Part shown: positions 34,117 through 42,854 of the stretch, piece after piece
How positions within the stretch are numbered: the stretch's first letter is position 1
Layout: every line of letters begins with the position of its first letter
Assembly (NCBI RefSeq): GCF_900141855.1
Contig: NZ_FQYU01000001.1
Span: forward strand, 965,402 to 1,029,401
DNA from: Pseudozobellia thermophila
GTDB taxonomy: Bacteria > Bacteroidota > Bacteroidia > Flavobacteriales > Flavobacteriaceae
Reading direction: 5' to 3'
DNA: 64,000 bases
Translations under genes and position numbers: made by a program
Notes under the pieces: model-generated
Told to the model about the DNA's origin: nothing
The model's database searches: none
What the model saw: the letters and a program-made list of their open reading frames with translations, nothing else

Positions 34117-34602
34117 ATGGATTTTATCATTCGAGAGGCCCGGCAAAGTGATATGCCTGCCGTTCATAGGTTGATCAAAGAACTTGCCGTCTTCGAAAAG
34201 GAGGCCAACGCCGTAGATGTTACCGTTGACGATTTAGTGGCCCACGGATATGGGCCCAACCCACTTTTCCACTGTTTTGTCGGCGAAAGCGACGATGAGG
34301 TGGTCGGTATGGCCTTGGTCTATAATCGCTATTCTACCTGGAAGGGTCCCGTTGTGCACCTCGAAGACCTGATCGTTACCGAGCGTATGCGGGGCAGCGG
34401 CCTGGGCAGCGCCTTGTTGTCGGAAGTGGTCCGCTATGCCCACGACCTTGGGGTAAAGCGTATTTGTTGGGAGGTTTTGGACTGGAACGAACCCGCCATA
34501 AAATTTTACGAAAGCAAGGGTGCCAAGGTGATGCGCGACTGGGATGTGGTGCAATTGGACGAAGCGGGTATACAGGCCTTTTTGAACCAAGTTGAATGTT
34601 AA
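34117..34602 (+). CDS. GNAT family N-acetyltransferase (diamine acetyltransferase-like)
   Basis: 161 residues resembling spermidine/diamine acetyltransferases: FIIREARQSDMPAVHRLIKE, VVGMALVYNRYSTWKGPVVH, the VYLEDL-equivalent HLEDLIVTERMRGSGLGSAL with the acetyl-CoA loop (RMRGSGLGSAL) and WEVLDWNEPAIKFYESKGAK. It probably acetylates a small amine in the cytoplasm. It precedes the aspartate kinase by 48 bases on the same strand, so the two are likely co-transcribed; a pair of overlapping hairpins lies in the gap. Confidence 0.87.
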   Translation: MDFIIREARQSDMPAVHRLIKELAVFEKEANAVDVTVDDLVAHGYGPNPLFHCFVGESDDEVVGMALVYNRYSTWKGPVVHLEDLIVTERMRGSGLGSALLSEVVRYAHDLGVKRICWEVLDWNEPAIKFYESKGAKVMRDWDVVQLDEAGIQAFLNQVEC

Positions 34603-34604
34603 AA

Positions 34605-34628
34605 GACCATCCTTGGTCAAGCAAGGAT
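34605..34628 (+). promoter_or_regulatory. Two mutually exclusive hairpins between the GNAT and aspartate kinase genes
   Basis: GACCA (34605-34609) can pair with TGGTC (34614-34618), and ATCCTTG (34609-34615) can pair with CAAGGAT (34622-34628). The arms overlap, so only one can form. No T-tract follows, so this is not a plain terminator. Confidence 0.35.
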
Positions 34629-34650
34629 AGCAAATAAATCAATACTGTTT

Positions 34651-35898
34651 ATGCGAGTATTTAAATTCGGTGGAGCATCGGTGAAAGATGCGGCAGGAGT
34701 AAGGAATGTGGTGAAGGTGCTACAGGAAACGGGGCATGAAAATACCTTGTTGGTCGTGTCGGCCATGGGCAAGACCACCAATGCCATGGAAGAAATTGTC
34801 AATGCCTATTTTAATCAAAAGGACCATTTGACCGGGACTATTCAAGAGAGTATAGATTATCACGAAGCCATTTTAAGGGACCTGTTCAAAAACCCGGAAC
34901 ACCCGGCATTTACAAGGGTAAGGCAACTTTTTGACGAAGTGAAGGGCTTTTTGGTATGGAACAAATCGCCCAAATACAACTTTGTCTACGATCAGATCGT
35001 CGGTTATGGCGAATTGATATCGACGAGTATCATAAGCCATTACTTTAACGAAATTGGCATTAAATGCAATTGGCTCGACGTGCGCGATTACATCAAGACC
35101 GACGATAGCTACCGCGATGTTTCCGTCAATTGGGAAAAGACCCAAGAACGGGTAAAGGCCATCGATACCTCGCAATTGAACATTACCCAGGGCTTTCTGG
35201 GAAGTGATGACAATAATTTTACCACCACCTTGGGTAGGGAGGGGTCCGATTACACGGCGGCCATATTGGCCTATTGCCTCAATGCGGAGTCGGTAACCAT
35301 TTGGAAAGATGTGCCCGGGGTTCTGAATGCCGATCCCCGATATTTTCAAGAAACCCGGCTACTGAACAAGATTTCGTACCGGGAAGCCATCGAGCTTGCT
35401 TTTTATGGGGCATCGGTAATACACCCAAAGACCTTGCAGCCCCTTCAGCAAAAGGAAATCTCCTTGCATGTAAAATCGTTTTTGAATCCTAAAGACCCCG
35501 GAACTACCGTGGGCAAGGGCGTGGGTATCGAACCTAAGGTGCCCTGCTTCATCGTTAAGAAGAACCAGGTGTTGATGAAGCTGTCCTCGCTCGATTTTTC
35601 CTTTATCGTCGAAGACAGTATTAGCGAGTTGTTCAAGTTGTTCCACGACCATAAAATGAAGGTCGACCTCATTCAGAATTCGGCCATTAGTTTTTCGGTC
35701 TGTGTCGATAATCGCTTTGGGCGGTTGCAAGAATTGCTCGACCTTTTAAAAAGTCGTTTTAAGGTCGTCCATCACGAAGGCGTGTCGCTTTACACGATTC
35801 GGCATTTTGACGAAAAGGCGATCGAATCGCTCCAAAACGGTCATGAGATCTTGCTCGAGCAGCGGGGTAAAGAGACCGTACAGCTTGTGGTCAAGTAA
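34651..35898 (+). CDS. lysC: Aspartate kinase, monofunctional
   Basis: 415 residues. It phosphorylates aspartate, the first step to lysine, threonine, methionine and diaminopimelate. The kinase domain begins RVFKFGGASVKDAAGVRNVV and contains TTLGREGSDYTAAILAYCLN, ITQGFLGSD and VTIWKDVPGVLNADPRYF; the C-terminal ~130 residues hold ACT regions (MKLSSLDFSFIVEDSISELF, FSVCVDNRFG). The length is that of a stand-alone enzyme, with no homoserine dehydrogenase fusion. Confidence 0.93.
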   Translation: MRVFKFGGASVKDAAGVRNVVKVLQETGHENTLLVVSAMGKTTNAMEEIVNAYFNQKDHLTGTIQESIDYHEAILRDLFKNPEHPAFTRVRQLFDEVKGFLVWNKSPKYNFVYDQIVGYGELISTSIISHYFNEIGIKCNWLDVRDYIKTDDSYRDVSVNWEKTQERVKAIDTSQLNITQGFLGSDDNNFTTTLGREGSDYTAAILAYCLNAESVTIWKDVPGVLNADPRYFQETRLLNKISYREAIELAFYGASVIHPKTLQPLQQKEISLHVKSFLNPKDPGTTVGKGVGIEPKVPCFIVKKNQVLMKLSSLDFSFIVEDSISELFKLFHDHKMKVDLIQNSAISFSVCVDNRFGRLQELLDLLKSRFKVVHHEGVSLYTIRHFDEKAIESLQNGHEILLEQRGKETVQLVVK

Positions 35899-35984
35899 CT
35901 TTGAAAGGGTTCTCCCATTTTTGTTAAAATAGAAGGCACCTCTACCGTTTTTCCTATATTAGGGGGCTACAAACTAATGAATAT

Positions 35985-37802
35985 ATGGGATTAGTGACCG
36001 CAAAAGAGGTGGCGACCGCCATCAATCTTGATAGGTTCGGTTTTTTGGGAACATTCATGGGCTGGATCCTTCTAAAGGTCACCAAGATTTCGACGATGAA
36101 CCGGCAGTACGATAAGATGAGCCATCTCGATGGCGAGCGCTTTCTCGATGCTGTTTTGGAGCAATACCAGATCGATTATGAAATTCCCGCCGAAGACTTG
36201 AAGCGCATTCCCAAGACGGGTCCTTTTATAACGGTCAGCAACCATCCCTTGGGTGGAATGGACGGAATCGTCCTATTGAAGATCATGCTCGCCCATCGGC
36301 CCGACTACAAGGTGATGGCCAATTTTCTGTTGCAGAGGTTTAAGCCTTTGGCCCAATATATATTTCCGGTCAACCCGTTTGAAAACCACAAGGATGCCAA
36401 GAGCAGTATAGCGGGTTTCAAAAGGGCCATGACGCACATAAGATCGGGCTATCCCATGGGGATTTTTCCCGCGGGCGAGGTTTCTACCCGAAAGGAGGGA
36501 AAGCTCGTGGTCGACAAGCCTTGGGAAGAAACGGCCATTAAATTGATCCGTAAGGCCGAGGTACCCGTGGTACCCATATACTTCCACGCCAAAAACAGTC
36601 CCCTCTTCTACCGCTTGGCCAAAATAAGCGACCTGTTCCGTACGGCAAAACTGCCTTCGGAGGTCTATTCGCAATATAAAAGGCCGATCAAGGTCAGGAT
36701 CGGACAGCCCATTTCCGTATCGACCCAAAAGGAACAGCCCTCGATGGAGGAGTATACCGAACTGCTTCGCAGAAAGACCTATATACTGGCCAATGCCTAT
36801 GAAAAGGAACGCTTGATCGATCAGATACCGACAAGCCTGAAACTGCCCAAACAACCTAGAAAAATCGCCCAGCCCGTGCGGTCTGAGCTCATTCAGGCCG
36901 AGATCGAAAAATTGGTCGAAAAGGATAGGCGTATGGTACAGAGCAAAAATTACGAGGTGTTTCTTGCACCTGCGGCGGAAATGCCCTTTACCCTGCAAGA
37001 AATCGGCCGCCAGCGCGAGATTACCTTTAGGGAGATCGGGGAGGGAACCAACAATTCGATCGATATCGATAAGTTCGATGCCTACTACCATCACATGTTC
37101 CTATGGGATAGCGAGGCCAAGGTGATCGCCGGGGCCTACCGCATGGGTCTGGGATCAGAGATCTTTTCAAAATACGGGATAGACGGTTTTTACCTTCAAG
37201 ACCTATTTCGTTTCGAACCCGAACTGTTCGGTATGATGAGCCAATCGATTGAAATGGGAAGGGCCTATATCATGAAGGAATACCAGCAAAAACCCATGCC
37301 CTTGTTCTTGCTTTGGAAGGGAATCGTGCATACCACCTTGAGGTATCCCGAACACAAATACTTGATAGGCGGGGTAAGTATCAGCAACCAATTTTCGAAC
37401 TTTTCAAAGTCCCTGATGATCGAATTTATGAAAAGTAACTATTGGGACCCCTATGTGGCACAGTATGTTAGGCCTAAGAAGGAATTCAAGGTAAAGTTAA
37501 AGGATGCCGACAAGGAGTTTGTTTTTGATGAAACCCAGGCCGATCTCAACAAATTCGATCGCCTGATCGATGAGGTCGAACCCGGAAGCCTGCGTTTACC
37601 GGTGCTCATTAAAAAATACATCAAACAGAACGCCAAGGTGGTGGCCTTTAACGTCGATCCCCTCTTCAACAATGCCGTAGACGGGCTCATGTACATCAAG
37701 ATTTCAGATTTGCCCGAAAGTACGGTAAAACCGGTCATGGAAGAGTTTCAGGCCGAACTCGAACGCAAGTTTGTCGAAACGCAACAGAACGGCGAAGGGT
37801 AA
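35985..37802 (+). CDS. Bifunctional acyltransferase, OlsF-like (PlsC domain plus OlsB/GNAT-type domain)
   Basis: 605 residues, two domains. Residues ~70-270 are a PlsC-type O-acyltransferase: NHPLGGMD (HX4D), then IFPAGEVSTRKEGK and VPIYFHAKNSPLF. Residues ~320-560 resemble the OlsB/hemolysin-type N-acyltransferase: YEVFLAPAAEMPFTLQEIGR, YYHHMFLWDSEAKVIAGAYR and IEMGRAYIMKEYQQKPMPLF. This O-acyl plus N-acyl fusion is the OlsF arrangement, known from Serratia and Flavobacterium johnsoniae to make ornithine lipids; relatives in Bacteroidota make glycine lipids. It should act at the inner membrane using acyl-ACP. Ornithine versus glycine specificity cannot be read from sequence. Confidence 0.82.
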   Translation: MGLVTAKEVATAINLDRFGFLGTFMGWILLKVTKISTMNRQYDKMSHLDGERFLDAVLEQYQIDYEIPAEDLKRIPKTGPFITVSNHPLGGMDGIVLLKIMLAHRPDYKVMANFLLQRFKPLAQYIFPVNPFENHKDAKSSIAGFKRAMTHIRSGYPMGIFPAGEVSTRKEGKLVVDKPWEETAIKLIRKAEVPVVPIYFHAKNSPLFYRLAKISDLFRTAKLPSEVYSQYKRPIKVRIGQPISVSTQKEQPSMEEYTELLRRKTYILANAYEKERLIDQIPTSLKLPKQPRKIAQPVRSELIQAEIEKLVEKDRRMVQSKNYEVFLAPAAEMPFTLQEIGRQREITFREIGEGTNNSIDIDKFDAYYHHMFLWDSEAKVIAGAYRMGLGSEIFSKYGIDGFYLQDLFRFEPELFGMMSQSIEMGRAYIMKEYQQKPMPLFLLWKGIVHTTLRYPEHKYLIGGVSISNQFSNFSKSLMIEFMKSNYWDPYVAQYVRPKKEFKVKLKDADKEFVFDETQADLNKFDRLIDEVEPGSLRLPVLIKKYIKQNAKVVAFNVDPLFNNAVDGLMYIKISDLPESTVKPVMEEFQAELERKFVETQQNGEG

Positions 37803-37808
37803 AACCCT

Positions 37809-38300
37809 CTATTCGTTGCCCACGACCGTACTCCGGCGTTCGAATAGCAGGTTGTCCTTCCAAACACCGTGTAAGCGGCCTATTCGTTCGCGTTTTCCTA
37901 TAAACCGAAAACCCATCTTTTTGTGGAGTTCGATGCTTCCGCGATTTTCGGGAAAAATACCTGATTGTAGCGACCAAATACCCTCTTTTTCACTGGCCTC
38001 GATGAGGGCGTGCATCAAGGCTTTGCCCACGCCGCGGTTTCGGGCCGCCGAGGCTACATAGACGCTCACTTCGGCCACACCGCCGTAGACGCATCTTCCG
38101 GAGACGGGCGAAAGGGCCGTCCATCCCAAAAGAACACCATTGTCTTCGGCGACCAGCCTGCACGAAGGCAAGTGGGCCGCACTCCAACTTTCATAGCCCG
38201 GTATTTCGGTCTCGAAAGTGGCGAAGCCGGTTCGGATGCCCTCTTCATAAATTTTGGCGACACCTGGCCAATCTTTTTCCGTCATCTCCCTAATTTGCAT
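37809..38300 (-). CDS. GNAT family N-acetyltransferase, phosphinothricin acetyltransferase-like
   Basis: 163 residues: IREMTEKDWPGVAKIYEEGI, TGFATFETEIPGYESW, VAEVSVYVASAARNRGVGKA with the acetyl-CoA loop AARNRGVGKALM, and NRGSIELHKKMGFRFIGKRE. The match is to the PAT/MnaT-type group, whose natural substrates are often methionine derivatives or other amino-acid analogues. It is convergent with the olsF-like gene, with six bases between stops. Confidence 0.88.
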   Translation of the reverse strand: MQIREMTEKDWPGVAKIYEEGIRTGFATFETEIPGYESWSAAHLPSCRLVAEDNGVLLGWTALSPVSGRCVYGGVAEVSVYVASAARNRGVGKALMHALIEASEKEGIWSLQSGIFPENRGSIELHKKMGFRFIGKRERIGRLHGVWKDNLLFERRSTVVGNE

Positions 38301-38369
38301 AAACCGTATTTTAGGATTTTATCGAAACGCCCGATATATCGCAATATTACAATTAATTAGGTTGTGATA

Positions 38370-38393
38370 AAAGCCTCAAGGCAAACGGGCTTT
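38370..38393 (-). terminator. Candidate terminator of the TM2 gene
   Basis: AAAGCC (38370-38375) and GGCTTT (38388-38393) form a 6-base stem with a 12-base loop. On the minus strand it lies about 10 bases after the TM2 stop and ends in TTTT. The stem is short. Confidence 0.4.
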
Positions 38394-38402
38394 CCGATTT
38401 TG

Positions 38403-38957
38403 TCAGAACCAAGGCTTGCGACCTACCTGATAGGTGTTGTAAAAGTCCTCATCGGATTTGGTCAAGTAAATGATTCCTTCGACGATACCGACGATCCAGG
38501 CGGCCATCGCAACGAAGTAGCCGATGATGAAACAGGCCGTGGCCCAGCCCAGGATACTGGCCAACAAGAGTATGATGCCCTCTTTTTGATAGCCGAGAAT
38601 AAACTTGTGTACGCCCGCCCATCCCAGAAACAGGGCCAGAAGTCCTGCCAGCAGCTTTTTGTTTTCGCCTTCGGAGCCGGAAAAGGCTTCCTTGGCTCCT
38701 TCGGTAAACTCGTTGGCGGTTTTTTTGGCGCTATCGGCAAAGTCGTTGGCCGCTTTTTTGGCATCATCGGCAAACTCCTTGCCCTTCTCCTTGGCCCCCT
38801 CGAATTTTTCATGGGCCTTATCGGCGGTGTCCTTTGCCTTTTCCCCGGCATCTTCGGAAGCTTTTGACGCCTCGCTTTTTAGGTCGCCCTTGCCCGGGTT
38901 AATTGGGTTGATGGCATCTTCGCCTTCACCTTTTCCAAAATTTTTATCGTTTGACAT
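38403..38957 (-). CDS. TM2-domain protein with LEA-like charged N-terminus
   Basis: 184 residues. The first ~95 are low-complexity, rich in Ala, Lys, Glu and Asp (for example EKAKDTADKAHEKFEGAKEK and FADDAKKAANDFADSAKKT), with an ~11-residue rhythm typical of amphipathic LEA/apolipoprotein helices. The C-terminal ~85 residues are a TM2 domain: LLAGLLALFLGWAGVHKFIL, then GIILLLASILGWATACFIIG and a third hydrophobic segment. It is thus anchored in the inner membrane with a long charged helix. Function unknown; membrane or stress protection is only a guess from the helix type. Confidence 0.8.
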   Translation of the reverse strand: MSNDKNFGKGEGEDAINPINPGKGDLKSEASKASEDAGEKAKDTADKAHEKFEGAKEKGKEFADDAKKAANDFADSAKKTANEFTEGAKEAFSGSEGENKKLLAGLLALFLGWAGVHKFILGYQKEGIILLLASILGWATACFIIGYFVAMAAWIVGIVEGIIYLTKSDEDFYNTYQVGRKPWF

Positions 38958-39010
38958 GGTGTGGTTTTTTTTTGGTTTTTCGTTTTCCTAAAGGTACCAA
39001 TAATCTGGCA

Positions 39011-39385
39011 TTATTTAAAGGCCTTGTCCACTGGTTCCCACAGCTCAACCTTGTTGCCGTCGGGGTCGAGTATCCAGCCGAACTTGCCGTACTCGTATTC
39101 TTCCATTTTACCGACAATGGTAACACCTTCTTCCTTTAGGGCTTGCAGGAGTTCCTCTAGGTTTTCTACCCTAAAGTTCATCATAAACGACGATTGGCTT
39201 GGCTCGTAATAGTCGGTTTTCTCGTCCATGGGGCTCCATTGGGTGCCCTCTTGGTCCTTCCACCAAAACGTACATCCGTAGGTGTCGGTGTTCAGCCCTA
39301 GATGACGTTTGTACCAATTCTTTATTTTGTCGGGGTCCTTGGTCTTAAAAAAGAATCCCCCTAGGCCGGTAACTCTGTTTTTCAT
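39011..39385 (-). CDS. VOC family protein (glyoxalase/bleomycin-resistance fold)
   Basis: 124 residues with the paired beta-alpha-beta-beta-beta modules of the vicinal oxygen chelate fold: GLGGFFFKTKDPDKIKNWYK at the N-terminus and FGWILDPDGNKVELWEP at the C-terminus (the E in VELWEP is a usual metal ligand). The substrate is unknown. It begins 33 bases downstream of the DUF1801 gene's stop on the same strand, and could be the last gene of a short VOC-DUF1801-VOC run. Confidence 0.88.
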   Translation of the reverse strand: MKNRVTGLGGFFFKTKDPDKIKNWYKRHLGLNTDTYGCTFWWKDQEGTQWSPMDEKTDYYEPSQSSFMMNFRVENLEELLQALKEEGVTIVGKMEEYEYGKFGWILDPDGNKVELWEPVDKAFK

Positions 39386-39418
39386 AGGTTGGGAATTTGA
39401 ATAGTTGGTGTACGGTAT

Positions 39419-39889
39419 TTACTTGTTTTTGGGCTTTGTAGTGTTCTCGTAACGTTGAATCCAATCGGTTACGGTCATTTTTCGACACAGTTCGGCAATG
39501 AGTGCATAGGGTATGTCCGTCATTGATCTCAATCGGATGCAACTTTTTCCCATGTCCAATTTTCGTTTGCAATGCTTGGGATATTCGTTTACAAACCAAT
39601 CGTAAAGGTCTGGGTCGGCATAAATACCGGAATGGTAGAGGGCTACAAAATTCTTTTGGGAAGCCAAATTCATAAAGGGCAGCGGAAGTTTTGGGTCGCA
39701 ATGATATCCATTGGGATAGATGGAATGGGGTACCACATAGCCCAACATTCCATAGTTTATTTGCTCATGAAAGCCCTCTGGTAAATTGTCAAGTATCGTT
39801 TTCCTTATTTTGGAAACAACTTCTTGCCGCCCGGGTGGAAGCTGTTCGATATACGCTTCGGGCGAATCGGCTTTGTAATCCATGTTCAA
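39419..39889 (-). CDS. DUF1801 family protein
   Basis: 156 residues matching DUF1801 (YdhG/YjhX-like fold, role unknown): SPEAYIEQLPPGRQEVVSKI, EGFHEQINYGMLGYVVPHS, ASQKNFVALYHSGIYAD and GKSCIRLRSMTDIPYALIAE. Some relatives are iron-chaperone-like or bind heme or DNA; nothing here decides. It overlaps the upstream VOC gene by four bases, so the two are translationally coupled. Base composition of this pair is more A+T-rich than of the genes around it. Confidence 0.87.
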   Translation of the reverse strand: MNMDYKADSPEAYIEQLPPGRQEVVSKIRKTILDNLPEGFHEQINYGMLGYVVPHSIYPNGYHCDPKLPLPFMNLASQKNFVALYHSGIYADPDLYDWFVNEYPKHCKRKLDMGKSCIRLRSMTDIPYALIAELCRKMTVTDWIQRYENTTKPKNK

Positions 39890-40257
39890 ACGTGTTGGTC
39901 GATTAGGATAGGATTGCCGTCGGGGTCCCTGAGCATACAGCTTCCGGGCCCTGTTGTATTTTCGTCTGCTTCGGTATCCAATGTGATGCCTTGGGCCCTA
40001 AAACGTTTTTGAAGCTCCCTGACATCGGTAAAGGCATCTAGCGCTTTGGCATTTGAGTCCCACCCGGGATTAAAGGTCAGGATGTTCTTGTCGAACATGC
40101 CCTGAAACAGTCCTATGGTGGCATTTCCGTTTTTTAGGATGAGCCAGTTTTGTTCCAAGTCGCCGGCAAAAACCGAAAAGCCCAAGGCTTCGTAAAATAC
40201 CTTTGAAGCCTTGATGTCCTTGACATTTAAGCTTACCGAAAAATTTCCTAATTGCAT
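39886..40257 (-). CDS. VOC family protein
   Basis: 123 residues with the VOC fold: LGNFSVSLNVKDIKASKVFY, ALGFSVFAGDLEQNWLIL and MLRDPDGNPILIDQHV. It looks like the family in which the C-terminal NPILID replaces the classical metal-binding Glu motif. Substrate unknown. Its stop overlaps the DUF1801 start (39886-39889). Confidence 0.87.
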   Translation of the reverse strand: MQLGNFSVSLNVKDIKASKVFYEALGFSVFAGDLEQNWLILKNGNATIGLFQGMFDKNILTFNPGWDSNAKALDAFTDVRELQKRFRAQGITLDTEADENTTGPGSCMLRDPDGNPILIDQHV

Positions 40258-40338
40258 AGGCCTGGGTGTTTAAGGTGAATATTGGGTATCACTCATAATC
40301 CCACATGCTTTGCAATTCGGATTACGGTTCCCCTAAAG

Positions 40339-41307
40339 TTAACAAAATTTGGCTTTAACCTTGTCAACAATGGTTTGGGCAAGCTTTTCGAGGCTTTCGA
40401 ACGTCCATCCCGCTACATGGGGCGATAGGATTACATTTTCGGCCTGTACCAAATATTGGAAGGCCTCGGGAAGGTTGCTTAAGGCAGCCCCGTCCGAATT
40501 ATCGCCTTTGAACATGTTCTCAAACGACGCCTTTTCGTATTCGAGCACATCGAGTCCCGCTCCCCGTATCTTGCCCGATTTCAGGGCCTTGACCAAATCC
40601 TCGGTAATAACGCATTTGCCGCGGGCCGCATTGAGCAACCAAAACGGATTGTGGAACTTTTCGATAAACTCGGTGTTGATCATTCCGATGGTGTCTTCGG
40701 TCTGTGGAACATGCAAACTTAATATCTCGGTACGCTGGTGCAGTTCGAGAATACCGACCTGTCTTGCATTCCCATCGCCAACACCACCTACGATGTCGTA
40801 GCAAATCACTTCTTCGACATCGAAGCCCTTCAGCTTTTTTGCAAAGGCCTTGCCCATGTTTCCGTAACCGATTATGCCCACGGTCTTGCCTTCGAGTTCA
40901 ACGCCCCGATTGCCCTCGCGGTCCCAAATACCGGACCTGACTTCACGATCGGCCTTGTTCAGGTTGTTGAACAGGGAAAGAAGCATGCCCAGGGTGTGCT
41001 CGCCTACGGCATTTCTATTGCCTTCGGGCGCGGCCGCAAGAAAAATACCGTTGGCCTCGGCATGCCTAACATCGATATTTTCCAGGCCGGCTCCCAGCCT
41101 TCCGATAAATTTCAGGTTTTTGGCCTTGTCCAAGAACGGTGCGTCTATGGTAAACCGACTGCGAATGATGAGTCCGTCATAGGCCTCGATTTTGTTTTCT
41201 ATTTCTTCTTTGGATGATGTGTAGTCTTCATCGTTCTGAAAGCCGAGTTCGGCAAATTGCTCGATGAGCAGGGGATGGTTTTTGTCTACATGTAATATTT
41301 TCATCAA
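40339..41307 (-). CDS. D-2-hydroxyacid dehydrogenase, phosphoglycerate dehydrogenase-like
   Basis: 322 residues. The NAD-binding Rossmann region has VGIIGYGNMGKAFAKKLKGF; the catalytic Arg is in LLNAARGKCVITED and the His-Glu pair in LDVLEYE and ILSPHVAGWTFES; the N-terminal substrate domain reads GRLGAGLENIDVRHAEANGI. It matches short-form SerA/2-hydroxyacid dehydrogenases without the C-terminal ACT domain, so it may be serine-pathway SerA or a hydroxypyruvate/glyoxylate reductase. The annotated ATG is the first of two (Met-Met); either could be used. It stands alone. Confidence 0.88.
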   Translation of the reverse strand: MMKILHVDKNHPLLIEQFAELGFQNDEDYTSSKEEIENKIEAYDGLIIRSRFTIDAPFLDKAKNLKFIGRLGAGLENIDVRHAEANGIFLAAAPEGNRNAVGEHTLGMLLSLFNNLNKADREVRSGIWDREGNRGVELEGKTVGIIGYGNMGKAFAKKLKGFDVEEVICYDIVGGVGDGNARQVGILELHQRTEILSLHVPQTEDTIGMINTEFIEKFHNPFWLLNAARGKCVITEDLVKALKSGKIRGAGLDVLEYEKASFENMFKGDNSDGAALSNLPEAFQYLVQAENVILSPHVAGWTFESLEKLAQTIVDKVKAKFC

Positions 41308-41391
41308 TTTGGTTTTAGTATAATGGTCTGCCCGGGGCTCTACTTGGAGGAAGCCTGGGGCGACCTGAAAATTATTGAACTATCGGGTACT

Positions 41392-42744
41392 TCAGATACC
41401 CAAAACTATCTTGGCTATCCAAAAATAAATCAGGATGCCGAAAATATCGTTGCTTGTAGTGATAAACGGCCCCGTGGCAATGGCGGGATCGATTCCCCGC
41501 TTGTGCAGGAAGAGGGGTGTGAACGTGCCGATAAAGCCGGCGACGAGAATAACGGTGACCAACGATATCGAAATGGCCAGGGAGGTAAGAAAATCACCTT
41601 TCCAAAACCATGTGAACAGTAAAAGTATGGTAGCCAGTATAAGTCCGTTGAGCAGGGCCAACATCATTTCCTTGATCAGCCGACTGCCAACGCTGCCCTT
41701 CAGGTCGTCGTTCGCCAGTCCCTGAACGATGATGGCGCTCGATTGGACACCTACATTACCGGCCATGGCGGCAATAAGGGGCGTAAAGAAGAAAAGAATG
41801 GCATGTTTGCTGATCATTTCCTCAAAGCCTCCCATAATGGCGGCTGCGCCCACACCACCGATAAGCCCTAAAAAGAGCCAGGGCAGCCTTGCCCGTGTGA
41901 GCACCCAGATCGTGTCGTCGGCCTCGACGTCTTGCGAAATACCGGCGGCCATTTGATAGTCCTTGTCGGCCTCTTCCCGTATTACATCGACGATATCGTC
42001 AATGGTGATCCGGCCGACCAAACGCCCGATTTCATCTACCACGGGTATGGCCTCCAAATCGTATTTGCTCATGATCTTGGCAACTTCCTCGGGTTTTTCG
42101 TTGACGTTGACCGAATCGACCTTGGGGATGTACACATCGCTGATATGGGTTCGGGTCGATGTGGTCAACAGGTCTTTTAAAGAGAGCCGGCCCTTTAGCT
42201 TGTCGTCATCGTCCACTACGTAGATCGAGTGTACCCTGGTGACATTTTCGGCTTGGGCGCGCATCTCCTTGACACATTTGAGAACGTCCCAGTTTTCCCT
42301 GACCTTCACCAATTCCTTGGCCATGAGTCCACCGGCCGAGTTTTCGTCGTAGCGCAAAAGGTCTACAATGTCTTTGGCGTGCTCACGGTCCTCGATTTCG
42401 GAAATGACCTGTTGAACGATTTCATTGGGCAGTTCGCCCACAATATCGGCGGCATCATCGGTATCGAGTTCCTCAAGTTCTTCGGCAATTTCCTTGGCCG
42501 AAAGGTTGTTGAGTATAGATTCCCGCACGTCTTCGTCAAGCTCGGTAAGTACGTCGGAGGTTTTGTCGCTCTCCAAGAGCTTGATGAGGTAGGTGGCCTC
42601 GTCTTCGTTAAGCTCATTGATTATTTCGGCCACATCGGCATAGTGCAGGTCTTCCATCAGGGCAACCAGTTCGGTATTCCTTCGGTTTTCGATGAGCTGC
42701 TCTATCTGCGCAAGCAATTCGTCTGTTAGCTTGAATGGCGTCAT
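41392..42744 (-). CDS. mgtE: Magnesium transporter MgtE
   Basis: 450 residues, standard MgtE architecture: an N-terminal helical domain (ELDEDVRESILNNLSAKEIA, DDAADIVGELPNEIV), two CBS domains (VHSIYVVDDDDKLKGRLSLK and DLEAIPVVDEIGRLVGRITI) that gate the channel by sensing Mg2+, a plug helix, and five C-terminal membrane helices including the pore region AAMAGNVGVQSSAIIVQGLA and GPFITTSNDIFGILIYF. The start MTPFKLTDELLAQIEQ at 42744 is preferred over an in-frame ATG eleven codons upstream. Confidence 0.95.
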   Translation of the reverse strand: MTPFKLTDELLAQIEQLIENRRNTELVALMEDLHYADVAEIINELNEDEATYLIKLLESDKTSDVLTELDEDVRESILNNLSAKEIAEELEELDTDDAADIVGELPNEIVQQVISEIEDREHAKDIVDLLRYDENSAGGLMAKELVKVRENWDVLKCVKEMRAQAENVTRVHSIYVVDDDDKLKGRLSLKDLLTTSTRTHISDVYIPKVDSVNVNEKPEEVAKIMSKYDLEAIPVVDEIGRLVGRITIDDIVDVIREEADKDYQMAAGISQDVEADDTIWVLTRARLPWLFLGLIGGVGAAAIMGGFEEMISKHAILFFFTPLIAAMAGNVGVQSSAIIVQGLANDDLKGSVGSRLIKEMMLALLNGLILATILLLFTWFWKGDFLTSLAISISLVTVILVAGFIGTFTPLFLHKRGIDPAIATGPFITTSNDIFGILIYFWIAKIVLGI

Positions 42745-42854
42745 GGTTCCCGCTGCATTTAAAGATGACCGCGGCAAATCTAAAGAAAAAGCGTTAAAGG
42801 GGCGTGGTCTTTACGATTTCTTAGTGTTCCAAATGGTGTTCAAGGGGCTATTTT

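Noticed and set aside
41323-41622. Plus-strand 99-codon frame overlapping the mgtE 3' end
   Set aside because: It is antisense to the MgtE membrane domain for most of its length and its translation is low-complexity and unlike any family.
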